In this document: piece by piece, positions 6,883 through 13,677 of the stretch
Numbering within the stretch: the first letter of the stretch is position 1
Layout: each line of letters opens with the position of its first letter
DNA from: CAYPEK01 sp964409645
GTDB lineage: Bacteria; UBP15; UBA6099
Assembly: GCA_964409645.1 (NCBI GenBank)
Contig: CAYPEK010000098.1
Coordinates: 1 to 16,499, forward strand
Length of the DNA: 16,499 nt
Reading direction: 5' to 3'
Translations under genes and position numbers: made by a program
Notes under the pieces: generated by a model
What the model was told of the DNA's origin: nothing
Seen by the model: the letters and a program-made list of their open reading frames with translations, nothing else
Databases searched by the model: none

Positions 6883-9800
6883 TCACGTTCCTATCTCTTC
6901 GAACTGATATTCGCCGTCGCAGACGATGGCAAACTCGCATTCGTCGCACTTTTCCGTCCGGCGGCGGCCCGCGGTAAGCCATTGCGCCAGATTCACATCC
7001 TCAGTCGAAACGAACACCATGTTCCGCTCGTTCTTATACACGTCACCCGTTAGATATTCCTCGTAACCTTCCATGAAGCAGAACGGCAGATTGATGACAT
7101 TAATTTTGAGCCGGTCGCCGAATTTATCTATCGCCTTCCGCAGGTGCGACGCCGCGCCCGCCGGGTCCGGCACGATATCCTTATCAATGGTTCCGAACGG
7201 TGTTATAAACTGCACATTCAGCTTGCGGACGCCCTCATGCACAAGGAACTCCGCATACTCCATCAGATGCGGGGCGTTCACGGTCGTGAGTGTCGTGTTC
7301 GCGCCGAGGTCGATCCGGTCCGGCCGCAGGCGCACCGCATTTCGCAGGCCCTGAAGCGTCTCATCGAAACTGCCCGGTTTCGTCGTGTGGAAATCGTGAA
7401 TCTCAGCGTTGTGGCCGTGAATGGATATGAGCAGATCGGAGATGCCGGAAAGCAACAAGCGCGCGGTGAAATCCCGCGAGGCCAGTTTCCGGCCATTCGT
7501 CGTCACATTGATGCGTTCGTAGCCCATCCCGCGCGCTGCCGCGACGATCTCGAACAGGTTCGGGTGCAGCGTCGGCTCACCGCCGTCGAAATCCGCCATG
7601 CGCACGCCTTCCGCCCGGTATTTCGCGAGGAACCCGACCACCGTATCAAGCGGGAGCGTGTTTTTCTCCCGCCGCCCGATCGCGCAGAAACGGCAACTGT
7701 TCGAGCACTCGTAAGTCAGGTTGATTATCACCTTGCGCGTCCGCGAGACCGACTTGCGCAGTTCGAACCGCTCCCGCATTTTCACCAGCGTCGCGGGCGG
7801 CGCGGCTATCGTGCCGATCAGCGGACGCTTCGTGAAATGCGGCGCATAATCTTCAACCGGCTCGTCCGGCAGCAACCGCTTCGCGACGCATTCGTCATGG
7901 AGCGGCGAGCCCGGCAGCGGCGTCGCGAACTGCACCGACGGTTCCGCCCCGAAATCCCGCTTCATCAGCCACGCGTGCCGAAGCGTTTCGTTGATCTCGC
8001 GCAGTCCCTCGCCGGGGAGCCCGATCATATAGTGAATCAGCAGCGGGATGCCCAGCTCGGAGCACCATTTCGCCACCCGCTCCACGGCCTCAAGCGGCTG
8101 CTTTTTGACCACTATCTCGTCCACCACCGCCTGCGAGCCGCTTTCCGCGCTCACCGACAGCGCACTCACCCGGCCGGCCATCGCTTCGAGATGCTTTCTC
8201 TTCAGCCGGTCCGCGCGCAGACCGTTCGGAAAATCGTATTTCAGACCGAGCGAGTTCAGCGCATCGATCACAGTCGTGAAATGCGACTCGTTCAGGTTCA
8301 CAAGCCCGTCCAGCACGACAATTTCCCGCGCGCCGTGCTCGTCACGCAGACGCTTGAAATATTTTTTCAGCGCCGCCGGCCGCGCGAGCCGGTAGCCGTG
8401 ATCGCCGTCGCCCGACTGGCCGGGATTTCTCGTGCAGAAACAGCAGTCATAGACACACCCGCGACTCGTCGCCGCCGGAAACGTGTTCCGCAGAGGCGCG
8501 AACATCGCCTGCGCCCTCGTGTTCCCGAAAACCGACCTCAACGTTCTCTGGTACTGCTCGACGTGAATGAGGCTCCAATCCGGCTCTGGAAGCGAGTCGA
8601 GTTGCACATCCGCGGAGTTCCCCCGGATCACCCGCGCTCCCGCGCCACCGCCGGCCAACAGCCGCTTTACTGCCTCCGTCAGCGCCACTTCGCATTCGTA
8701 TTTAATTATGCAGTCCGCCTCCGGGTACAACGCCGCCAACTGCTCGCCGGATTCCTCTATATAGTGCATGCCGCCGAAATAAAAATCGCAGAGCAGCACA
8801 GGCACACCCGGCCAACGCTCTTTGACGCCCTTTAGAATTTCCCTGATGTACCGGTTCCCCGAGGGCGAATAGTTGAAAACATTCTTCGCCACCGCCACCA
8901 CGCGCGGCAGGCAGTCCGCCGTCTCCTCGAAAATCCGCTCCGCCGGAGCGCCGAGCCGGTAATGGTCGTCGTCTTCCGGCACAAGCGCGGCATCCGGCAG
9001 CGAAAGCGAATCCGCCGTGCGCACGCTCATTCCGGCCGCTTCGAGCACGGCGGCGTTCTGCAGCACGCCGAGGTTGGTAAAATACGGATAGTCAACAAAA
9101 TCCGCGTGCAGCCTTACCGCCGGGTTGACGATCAGCACATCAACATCCTCCGGCGCGCGCTTCCGGAAAGAGATCAGCCACTGGTTGAACCCGTCCGGCC
9201 GCACCGGCGCGTGCCTGTACGCCCTGAAAACACCTTTATCAATGAAATCGTAAACGTCCCAAGATGTGTCGTTCCTGTAGTGCTGGACCGGGGCTTCCGC
9301 GCCCGCCGGTTTCTGCACAAACCCTTTCGGGCGCACCACTCCGAACACGGTGTTGTCCACAATCAGCAACAACCCGCCGGGTTTCAGCAGACGCCCGATA
9401 TTGCCGTAGGCGCGGGTCAGGTCTCGGAAATGATTGTGGCTGCGTAGAACCAGAACAGCGTCGAAAGAGCCGTCCGCGCCGTCGAATTCCTCTATGACGG
9501 ACTCGATAACCTTGATCTTCGAGCTCTTCGGGGGCGGCAGTTCGCCCGCGGCCGGGTCTATGCCGATATACTCGATCTTTCCCGATTCCGCGAGTGCCTC
9601 GAACAGATCGGGATACAGGTTGCGCCCGCAGCCGACATCGAGCACCCGGCCGGAAAGCCCGCCGAGCACATCGCGCACCACCGCCTCCGACGGCGCGGAC
9701 GGTTTGCCCTTCACCCGCTCGTAAATCCCCGGGCACCACTCCGCCGACGGACACCCGCCGCACATTGCCGACCGCTCCAGTTTCACGAGATCGCGCATGA

Positions 9801-10116
9801 AATCTATGTCGCGCGTTTTCCCGGAGCGGTCCATGTAAATCTGGCAAGTCTCGCACTTGACCCGCAGGATGTCCGCATCCGGATGATCCACTGTGTCGGT
9901 ATAAAAAAGTTGCAGCCGGTTGCCGTGCCGGACGAATATCGAGCGCGCCGCCGCGGGCATGGCAATCTCGCCCGAGAACAGCGGGCATGGCGTCGCCGTG
10001 TCGCACTTCCATTCATCGACAAAAAGATAGTTGAATGAATTCGCGCGGGTCGCTGGATTCTCTTTATTGTCGGTTCTCACCGGATACGCCCCGTATTCAA
10101 TGCGTAATGAATGCAC
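6883..10116 (-). CDS. Four-module fusion: Cys-rich segment, SAM methyltransferase, B12-binding radical SAM, second radical SAM
   Basis: 1077 residues without a frameshift. Residues 1-140 are a Cys-rich segment (C88, C91, C119, C122, C128) that resembles the auxiliary-cluster tail of radical SAM enzymes. Residues about 145-320 are a class I methyltransferase: VLDVGCG at 158-164, acidic IGIDPAA, and LLKPGGLLLIVDN. Residues about 324-500 look like a B12-binding Rossmann domain (DVDVLIVNP at the start, DFYFGGMHY, ECEVALTEAV) without the DXHXXG histidine motif, as is usual for cobalamin radical SAM enzymes. Residues about 545-780 are radical SAM core 1, with C554/C558/C561 (CVYDCCFC), GLRAD, AESGS and GLPGEG. 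Residues about 795-1077 are core 2, with C804/C808/C811 (CSNSCRFC), DGGEPT, TTNG and a terminal CX2CX5C (C1057, C1060, C1066). The start is GTG; a TATAAT lies 6 nt before it, so the start is uncertain. Each module is recognised; the reaction and substrate are not. Confidence 0.9.
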   Translation of the reverse strand: MHSLRIEYGAYPVRTDNKENPATRANSFNYLFVDEWKCDTATPCPLFSGEIAMPAAARSIFVRHGNRLQLFYTDTVDHPDADILRVKCETCQIYMDRSGKTRDIDFMRDLVKLERSAMCGGCPSAEWCPGIYERVKGKPSAPSEAVVRDVLGGLSGRVLDVGCGRNLYPDLFEALAESGKIEYIGIDPAAGELPPPKSSKIKVIESVIEEFDGADGSFDAVLVLRSHNHFRDLTRAYGNIGRLLKPGGLLLIVDNTVFGVVRPKGFVQKPAGAEAPVQHYRNDTSWDVYDFIDKGVFRAYRHAPVRPDGFNQWLISFRKRAPEDVDVLIVNPAVRLHADFVDYPYFTNLGVLQNAAVLEAAGMSVRTADSLSLPDAALVPEDDDHYRLGAPAERIFEETADCLPRVVAVAKNVFNYSPSGNRYIREILKGVKERWPGVPVLLCDFYFGGMHYIEESGEQLAALYPEADCIIKYECEVALTEAVKRLLAGGGAGARVIRGNSADVQLDSLPEPDWSLIHVEQYQRTLRSVFGNTRAQAMFAPLRNTFPAATSRGCVYDCCFCTRNPGQSGDGDHGYRLARPAALKKYFKRLRDEHGAREIVVLDGLVNLNESHFTTVIDALNSLGLKYDFPNGLRADRLKRKHLEAMAGRVSALSVSAESGSQAVVDEIVVKKQPLEAVERVAKWCSELGIPLLIHYMIGLPGEGLREINETLRHAWLMKRDFGAEPSVQFATPLPGSPLHDECVAKRLLPDEPVEDYAPHFTKRPLIGTIAAPPATLVKMRERFELRKSVSRTRKVIINLTYECSNSCRFCAIGRREKNTLPLDTVVGFLAKYRAEGVRMADFDGGEPTLHPNLFEIVAAARGMGYERINVTTNGRKLASRDFTARLLLSGISDLLISIHGHNAEIHDFHTTKPGSFDETLQGLRNAVRLRPDRIDLGANTTLTTVNAPHLMEYAEFLVHEGVRKLNVQFITPFGTIDKDIVPDPAGAASHLRKAIDKFGDRLKINVINLPFCFMEGYEEYLTGDVYKNERNMVFVSTEDVNLAQWLTAGRRRTEKCDECEFAIVCDGEYQFEEIGT

Positions 10117-10122
10117 AGATAC

Positions 10123-10128
10123 ATTATA
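10123..10128 (-). promoter_or_regulatory. TATAAT -10 box of the fusion gene
   Basis: The minus strand carries a perfect TATAAT in a very AT-rich stretch. The expected transcription start falls at about 10116, the GTG of the annotated frame, so the message would be leaderless or translation would begin further in (for example the in-frame GTG at 10080). No good -35 box is present at 16-18 bp. Confidence 0.45.
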
Positions 10129-10152
10129 TAAAATATATTCTATTTCCGGGTT

Positions 10153-10164
10153 AATGTTAACATT
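10153..10164. promoter_or_regulatory. 12-bp perfect palindrome, possible operator
   Basis: AATGTTAACATT is self-complementary over all 12 bases. Its centre lies about 42 bp upstream of the inferred start of the fusion-gene transcript, at the place of the missing -35 box, where activators often bind. The symmetry is seen; regulator binding is inferred. Confidence 0.35.
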
Positions 10165-10255
10165 CGTTCAAAAGCACCTCGGCGCATAATTGCTTTTCGC
10201 GTTGTTCAAAACGATTACCTGATTACACTCAATTTTCCGCTACCGAGTGAAGCAG

Positions 10256-10378
10256 GGTGTCAGGCCATGAATTGGGAATTGAGATTCCAATAGTATCGAG
10301 AGGTTTTAGTCAATCAGATATATAAGCCAACAATCCCTTCCCTGATACTTCTCAATTCCCAATTCACGGCCTGACACC
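10256..10378. repeat. 123-bp element with 29-bp inverted terminal repeats (MITE/REPIN-like)
   Basis: The left arm 10256-10284 begins GGTGTCAGGCC and ends GAATTGAGA; the right arm 10350-10378 is its reverse complement with one mismatch (A at 10266 against G in the complement). A further AGTATC pairing continues inward after a 7-nt offset. The centre of about 50 bp is AT-rich and non-coding. There is no transposase and no obvious target duplication. This fits a non-autonomous mobile element or a REP-type palindrome pair moved by a REP-associated tyrosine transposase elsewhere in the genome. It also would form a large hairpin in any read-through RNA. Confidence 0.7.
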
Positions 10379-10478
10379 AAAATACACTCAAAGAAATCAA
10401 TATTTGCGGAGAAGCAGGCACACTAATGTCCCCCCCACAGGTGCGTTTTGGATGGTGTTGTGTTAGATTGTTTACTCT

Positions 10479-12221
10479 ATGGGCAGTGACGGCAACATCC
10501 TCAGTGAACGAATCGAATCGGCTGTGAGTTCAGGCGGCACATTTTCGTACAACGACACGGCGCTGCTGTTCGTCGAGTCGCTGCACTCCGAAAAACGGTT
10601 CCTCTTTTTTGATGCGAAATACGAACGGACGGACCCGCCACCGGATGCGAAATCCATCCTGCTAATCAGCCTGTCAAACATCGGCGACGTGATAGCCGCG
10701 AGCGCGGTATTCAACGGACTACGGGAGAAGTATCCGGACGCACGGATTGTTTTCCTCACGGAAAGGCCGAGCGGGAGCTTATATGCGGGCAACCCGGACA
10801 TAGATCGCGTGATCGAGTATTCCCCGAAAGAGATCGGGGGCGGGTTTCACGAAGATCAATCACTCGAATCACTCGACGCCGCGTGCGGCAGGTTTATCGA
10901 CTTTCTGTGCGAACTGCGAGCGGAAAATTTCGACACCGTTTTAAATCTGCACGCATCAGCACGAAGCGCGCTGATAGCTGGCGCGGCGGTGGCCGACCCG
11001 TCGAGGCGGATCGGTTACAGCGTCGGCAGTGACGGCACAGCCGTAGTTCGCGGGAATATATGGATGCACGCTTACGTCGGCGCGCGGATCCCGGCCGTGA
11101 GAGCGCCGGAGGAAACACACATCCGAACGCTCGGACTCGCCCCATCGGTCAGGAAAACAGGCGTGCGCCTGAATCAAATTACGCCGCCCGCAGAGACGGG
11201 CGCGGGCACGCGCACCATCGGGGTAAACCTATTCGCATCAGTCCGCGAAAGAGAATGGGGCGAGGAAAAGTTTTCGCGACTTTGCCGGATGCTCAGAGAC
11301 GAAATGGGCTGCGGGGTGATGATTTTCGCCGGCCCTTCTGCAAGAGAACGCAAGGGGGCGGAGAGAGTTTGCGACAGTCTCGGCGGCGGTGTCGAGCGAT
11401 GCGTCGGAGTTCCGCTCGACGAGCAGGCGCGGGCCGCCGGACGCTGCGATCTTTTCATAACGAACGATACGGGGCCGATGCACGTCGCGGGAGCGGTCAG
11501 CACAAGATGTCTCGCGATTCACGGCCCGACGAACATGCTGCCGTACAGCTCTATCGGCCACATAGGAATCTCGGCGGCGATCCCATGCGCAGGATGCGGC
11601 ACGTTCACAAGATGCGAGGACCGAAAATGCTTCAAGCTGATCGAGCCGGAGCAGGTGGCGCGAGGCGCGGAGGTAATGCTTGAGCGCGGGCCGCGCGGCG
11701 CGCTTGAAGAATTTGCCGGGATGCTCGACGACGGAAAATTTCCGCACGGGATGATAACCGGCGGAGTGTACGAATCAATCACGCCGCGCTACCTGCTACG
11801 GCTGCGGAGCGCGATGCCGGCAGAGTCGAGCATAGCGTCGGAACTGACGCGAATAGGAATTTTCAACGTGATGCGGATGATCGAGGCGGGCGGGCTCGAT
11901 TCCGGACGCCGCACAGCCGCTGCGGACCACCCCGGGCTCGCCGCTCCGTTTTCGCCGGAGACAGCGCTGCGCGAGGTGCTGAAACGCCACGAATTTTTCA
12001 AATGCGACATCGCAACAGCAAAGAACGCACTTGAAGAAATTCATGCTTTGCGCGGCACGGCCGCCGACAAGCTGAAGCCGGTGGAGATAGTCGTGCTGAT
12101 GCCACTGCTTGCGTTTCGTCTTTTCGCTGTGAAATCCGGTCTGTTGGACCTGCTACCGCGCGCCGAATCCGTCTTCGGCAATTTTCTCGGAGATACCATC
12201 AAAGCTATCGGCAACTTATAG
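10479..12221 (+). CDS. GT9 ADP-heptose-type heptosyltransferase with C-terminal extension
   Basis: 580 residues; family members are usually 320-360. GT9 enzymes such as WaaC/WaaF/RfaQ transfer heptose from ADP-heptose to the lipopolysaccharide core at the cytoplasmic face of the inner membrane. The GT9 domain covers about 58-403: SILLISLSNIGDVIAA (59-74), NPDIDRVIEY, TIGVNLFAS (246-254), DLFITNDTGPMHVAGA (324-339), AIHGPTN, and the Cys group C370, C373, C379, C384 (PCAGCGTFTRC, KCFKLIEPEQV) common in this family. The first 57 residues and the last about 175 are extra; the tail is helical, with no motif recognised. It is the only plus-strand gene and ends 14 bp from the convergent hydrolase gene. 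No Shine-Dalgarno is seen before the ATG, so the start may differ. Transfer of another sugar is possible. Confidence 0.88.
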   Translation: MGSDGNILSERIESAVSSGGTFSYNDTALLFVESLHSEKRFLFFDAKYERTDPPPDAKSILLISLSNIGDVIAASAVFNGLREKYPDARIVFLTERPSGSLYAGNPDIDRVIEYSPKEIGGGFHEDQSLESLDAACGRFIDFLCELRAENFDTVLNLHASARSALIAGAAVADPSRRIGYSVGSDGTAVVRGNIWMHAYVGARIPAVRAPEETHIRTLGLAPSVRKTGVRLNQITPPAETGAGTRTIGVNLFASVREREWGEEKFSRLCRMLRDEMGCGVMIFAGPSARERKGAERVCDSLGGGVERCVGVPLDEQARAAGRCDLFITNDTGPMHVAGAVSTRCLAIHGPTNMLPYSSIGHIGISAAIPCAGCGTFTRCEDRKCFKLIEPEQVARGAEVMLERGPRGALEEFAGMLDDGKFPHGMITGGVYESITPRYLLRLRSAMPAESSIASELTRIGIFNVMRMIEAGGLDSGRRTAAADHPGLAAPFSPETALREVLKRHEFFKCDIATAKNALEEIHALRGTAADKLKPVEIVVLMPLLAFRLFAVKSGLLDLLPRAESVFGNFLGDTIKAIGNL

Positions 12222-12235
12222 ATTCGGAATGATTT

Positions 12236-13135
12236 TTACCCGCGCCCCTGAACTCCGTCCGCCACCTGACGCACCATCTCCTTGTTCCCGTACTTAAAAA
12301 CGAACGACATCATCTGCGCCCCATCGTTTTTATATTCCTCGAAAAGCGCGTCCTGCACTGCTTTCTTGTCCTTCAACTCCGCCCACAGTTTCTCGATCTT
12401 CTCGAAATAGTTGTCCGTCGCCTCGACATTCTTGTCGAAGTACCGTTGATTCCTGTCAACACCCGACATCGGCGGATTGTGGCCGGTGCAGACGTGCTCC
12501 GGTTCGAGCGACTTTAATTTGAGTATCGATTCTTTATATAGGCCACGGTCGAGAAACGCGTTAGGCCATATACGCCCCGACGGCAACGGCAACCCGCAGG
12601 CGTCCGAACAGAATAGCGTGCCGGACTCCCTGTGGAAGAGCGAAATGCTGCACGCGGAATGGCCGGGTGTCTCATACACTTCGAGCTTCATGCCGCCGAG
12701 GTCCACGGCATCGCCTTCCGCAAGAATGCGGTCGAACGTCACAGGCTCTATTAACGCCGCGTCCTCCGCGAGCGGAAAAACATCCTTGAAAAACGGGATC
12801 GACGCGGAACTGTCCATCGAGCGCAGGAACGGCGGAAGATTTTCCGGGTCTGCGAGCACTTCCGCGGTTCGGCGGCTGCCGCACAGGGACGCCTGAGGCA
12901 GTTCTTTTTTCCAGCGCGCGCTCGAACCCGCATGATCGAAATGCCCGTGCGGCGCGATCAACACATCCGGCGTGCGGCCGTCCAGCGCCGCTCTGACATC
13001 GTTCAGCACCTGCGGCACCAACTGGCTGATCCCCAATTCGATCAGAGCGAGATTTTTGCTCCCCTCCACGATATAAAACACAAAAAACGGACCTGCGAGA
13101 TAGCTTATTCCGTCGGCGATTCTTTTAATTTTCAT
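12236..13135 (-). CDS. Metallo-beta-lactamase-fold hydrolase
   Basis: 299 residues, cytosolic. The binuclear metal site of the family is complete: HGHFDH (H63, H65, D67, H68), H159 in ETPGHS, D178 in LFCSDACG and H219 in CTGHNPP. The order matches glyoxalase II-like or RNase Z-like MBL hydrolases. About 75 residues after H219 form a helical tail (YFEKIEKLWAELKDKKAVQ) that may shape the active site. Closest everyday annotations would be hydroxyacylglutathione hydrolase-like or an MBL-fold thioesterase; the substrate is not predictable. The ATG follows directly on the TAA of the 68-residue gene upstream, so translation is almost certainly coupled. The AT-rich start of the gene contrasts with its GC-rich body. 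Confidence 0.88.
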   Translation of the reverse strand: MKIKRIADGISYLAGPFFVFYIVEGSKNLALIELGISQLVPQVLNDVRAALDGRTPDVLIAPHGHFDHAGSSARWKKELPQASLCGSRRTAEVLADPENLPPFLRSMDSSASIPFFKDVFPLAEDAALIEPVTFDRILAEGDAVDLGGMKLEVYETPGHSACSISLFHRESGTLFCSDACGLPLPSGRIWPNAFLDRGLYKESILKLKSLEPEHVCTGHNPPMSGVDRNQRYFDKNVEATDNYFEKIEKLWAELKDKKAVQDALFEEYKNDGAQMMSFVFKYGNKEMVRQVADGVQGRG

Positions 13136-13342
13136 TTAAATTTTCAGCTTTCCTTTAACTTCGGCCGTCTTGAAGATATGAACCCAGATAGCGGTGTCGC
13201 ACGGAATTTTGTCCTTGGGCAGCATTCCGAGCAAAGGAACTGTCTCGTCGTCGCCGTATTTCTCGACCAGCATCTCGTTGATTTCCTCGACGATGGATTT
13301 AACGAATACCTCGTCGTATTTGCAGATATTTTCCTCGTTCAT
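13136..13342 (-). CDS. Small protein of unknown function coupled to the MBL hydrolase
   Basis: 68 residues, acidic in the N-terminal half (MNEENICKYDEVFVKSIVEE), with two cysteines (C7, C48) and a more basic end (EVKGKLKI). No signal peptide or membrane segment. I do not recognise the family. It is likely real because a strong Shine-Dalgarno (AAAGGAG at 13352-13358) stands 9 nt before the ATG and the TAA abuts the ATG of the hydrolase gene with no spacer. It could be a partner or activator of the hydrolase; this is inference from position only. Confidence 0.72.
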   Translation of the reverse strand: MNEENICKYDEVFVKSIVEEINEMLVEKYGDDETVPLLGMLPKDKIPCDTAIWVHIFKTAEVKGKLKI

Positions 13343-13351
13343 TATGCCTGT

Positions 13352-13358
13352 CTCCTTT
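13352..13358 (-). promoter_or_regulatory. Strong ribosome binding site of the 68-residue gene
   Basis: The minus strand reads AAAGGAG with a 9-nt spacer to the ATG at 13342. It is the clearest Shine-Dalgarno in the window and decides that this short frame is translated. Confidence 0.75.
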
Positions 13359-13439
13359 CAAAAACGCCTTTGTATTCGCAATTTTCTTTTAAATATAAGG
13401 TTTTTTGCGGATTTCGTGGAATTTATTTTTTAAAACCCC

Positions 13440-13466
13440 TTAAGTATTGCCGGGCACAGCCGATAA
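13440..13466 (+). promoter_or_regulatory. Sigma-28 (FliA)-like promoter
   Basis: The plus strand reads TTAAGTAT, 11 bases, then GCCGATAA. The flagellar sigma-28 consensus is TAAAGTTT-N11-GCCGATAA: the -10 element is perfect, the spacer is exact, and the -35 element matches 6 of 8. The start of transcription would be near 13473. It does not face a protein gene but a hairpin-terminator unit. Confidence 0.55.
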
Positions 13467-13472
13467 CTATTA

Positions 13473-13541
13473 ACGAGTTGAAGTAAGTGTTGCCGATTGC
13501 AACACCCTAGAGGAAAGCCGCTCCAGCAGAGCGGCTTTTTT
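13473..13541 (+). ncRNA. Candidate small RNA of about 69 nt with two hairpins
   Basis: The region between the sigma-28-like promoter and the terminator has no credible open frame. It folds into a first hairpin with a perfect 7-bp stem (GTGTTGC 13487-13493, loop CGATT, GCAACAC 13499-13505), a 9-nt linker and the terminator hairpin. Promoter, stem-loop and terminator in this order are typical of trans-acting small RNAs. I cannot place it in a known RNA family. A leader or attenuator is less likely because no plus-strand gene follows. Confidence 0.45.
13515..13541 (+). terminator. Rho-independent terminator
   Basis: A perfect 9-bp stem (AAGCCGCTC with GAGCGGCTT), a CAGCA loop and a run of six T at 13536-13541 on the plus strand. 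On the minus strand only three T follow, so it works mainly in the plus direction. Confidence 0.85.
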
Positions 13542-13677
13542 CCGTTATGGCCGTCGAATGCGGATCACCCCTGTTTCGAAAAAAATTGTCCATCTAAAAA
13601 ACCTTCTAAACAAAGCATATTATTTGGAATAGTATAAAAAAACCGGGACAGAGCGGCAAACATGTATGGTTCATGAC

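Larger units (their letters stand above)
10117..10478. other. Divergent intergenic control region
   Basis: These 362 bp separate the minus-strand fusion gene from the plus-strand heptosyltransferase. They hold a -10-like box and a 12-bp palindrome on the fusion side and a 123-bp inverted-repeat element in the middle, then about 100 bp with no convincing promoter or ribosome site before the heptosyltransferase ATG. No open frame here looks coding. Confidence 0.7.
13343..13677. other. Intergenic region with a candidate small RNA
   Basis: 335 bp lie between the 68-residue gene and the Maf-like gene. The minus strand near 13380-13400 is AT-rich (TTATATTTA) and may hold the promoter of the small-protein/hydrolase pair. 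The centre has a plus-strand sigma-28-like promoter, two hairpins and a terminator. The last 135 bp, before the end of the Maf-like gene, show nothing clear apart from AT-rich runs. Confidence 0.6.

Noticed and set aside
7144..8835. 563-residue open frame on the plus strand, antisense to the fusion gene
   Set aside because: It is rich in Arg, His and Pro, has no recognisable domain, and lies opposite a gene with several complete catalytic motifs; long antisense frames are expected in GC-rich coding DNA.
10256..10378. Terminator between the fusion and heptosyltransferase genes
   Set aside because: The two genes diverge here, so no transcript needs to end in this region, and no U-tract follows the arms.
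12222..12235. Bidirectional terminator in the convergent 14-bp gap
   Set aside because: The gap is too short and shows no inverted repeat.
13507..13520. GAGGAAAG next to the terminator, reminiscent of RNase P RNA
   Set aside because: Only eight bases match and the rest of the roughly 350-nt RNase P RNA is absent; the stretch is the linker of the small hairpin unit.
13455..13541. Possible riboswitch
   Set aside because: No plus-strand gene follows the terminator, and I could not match the sequence to a c-di-GMP, fluoride or other class I know.
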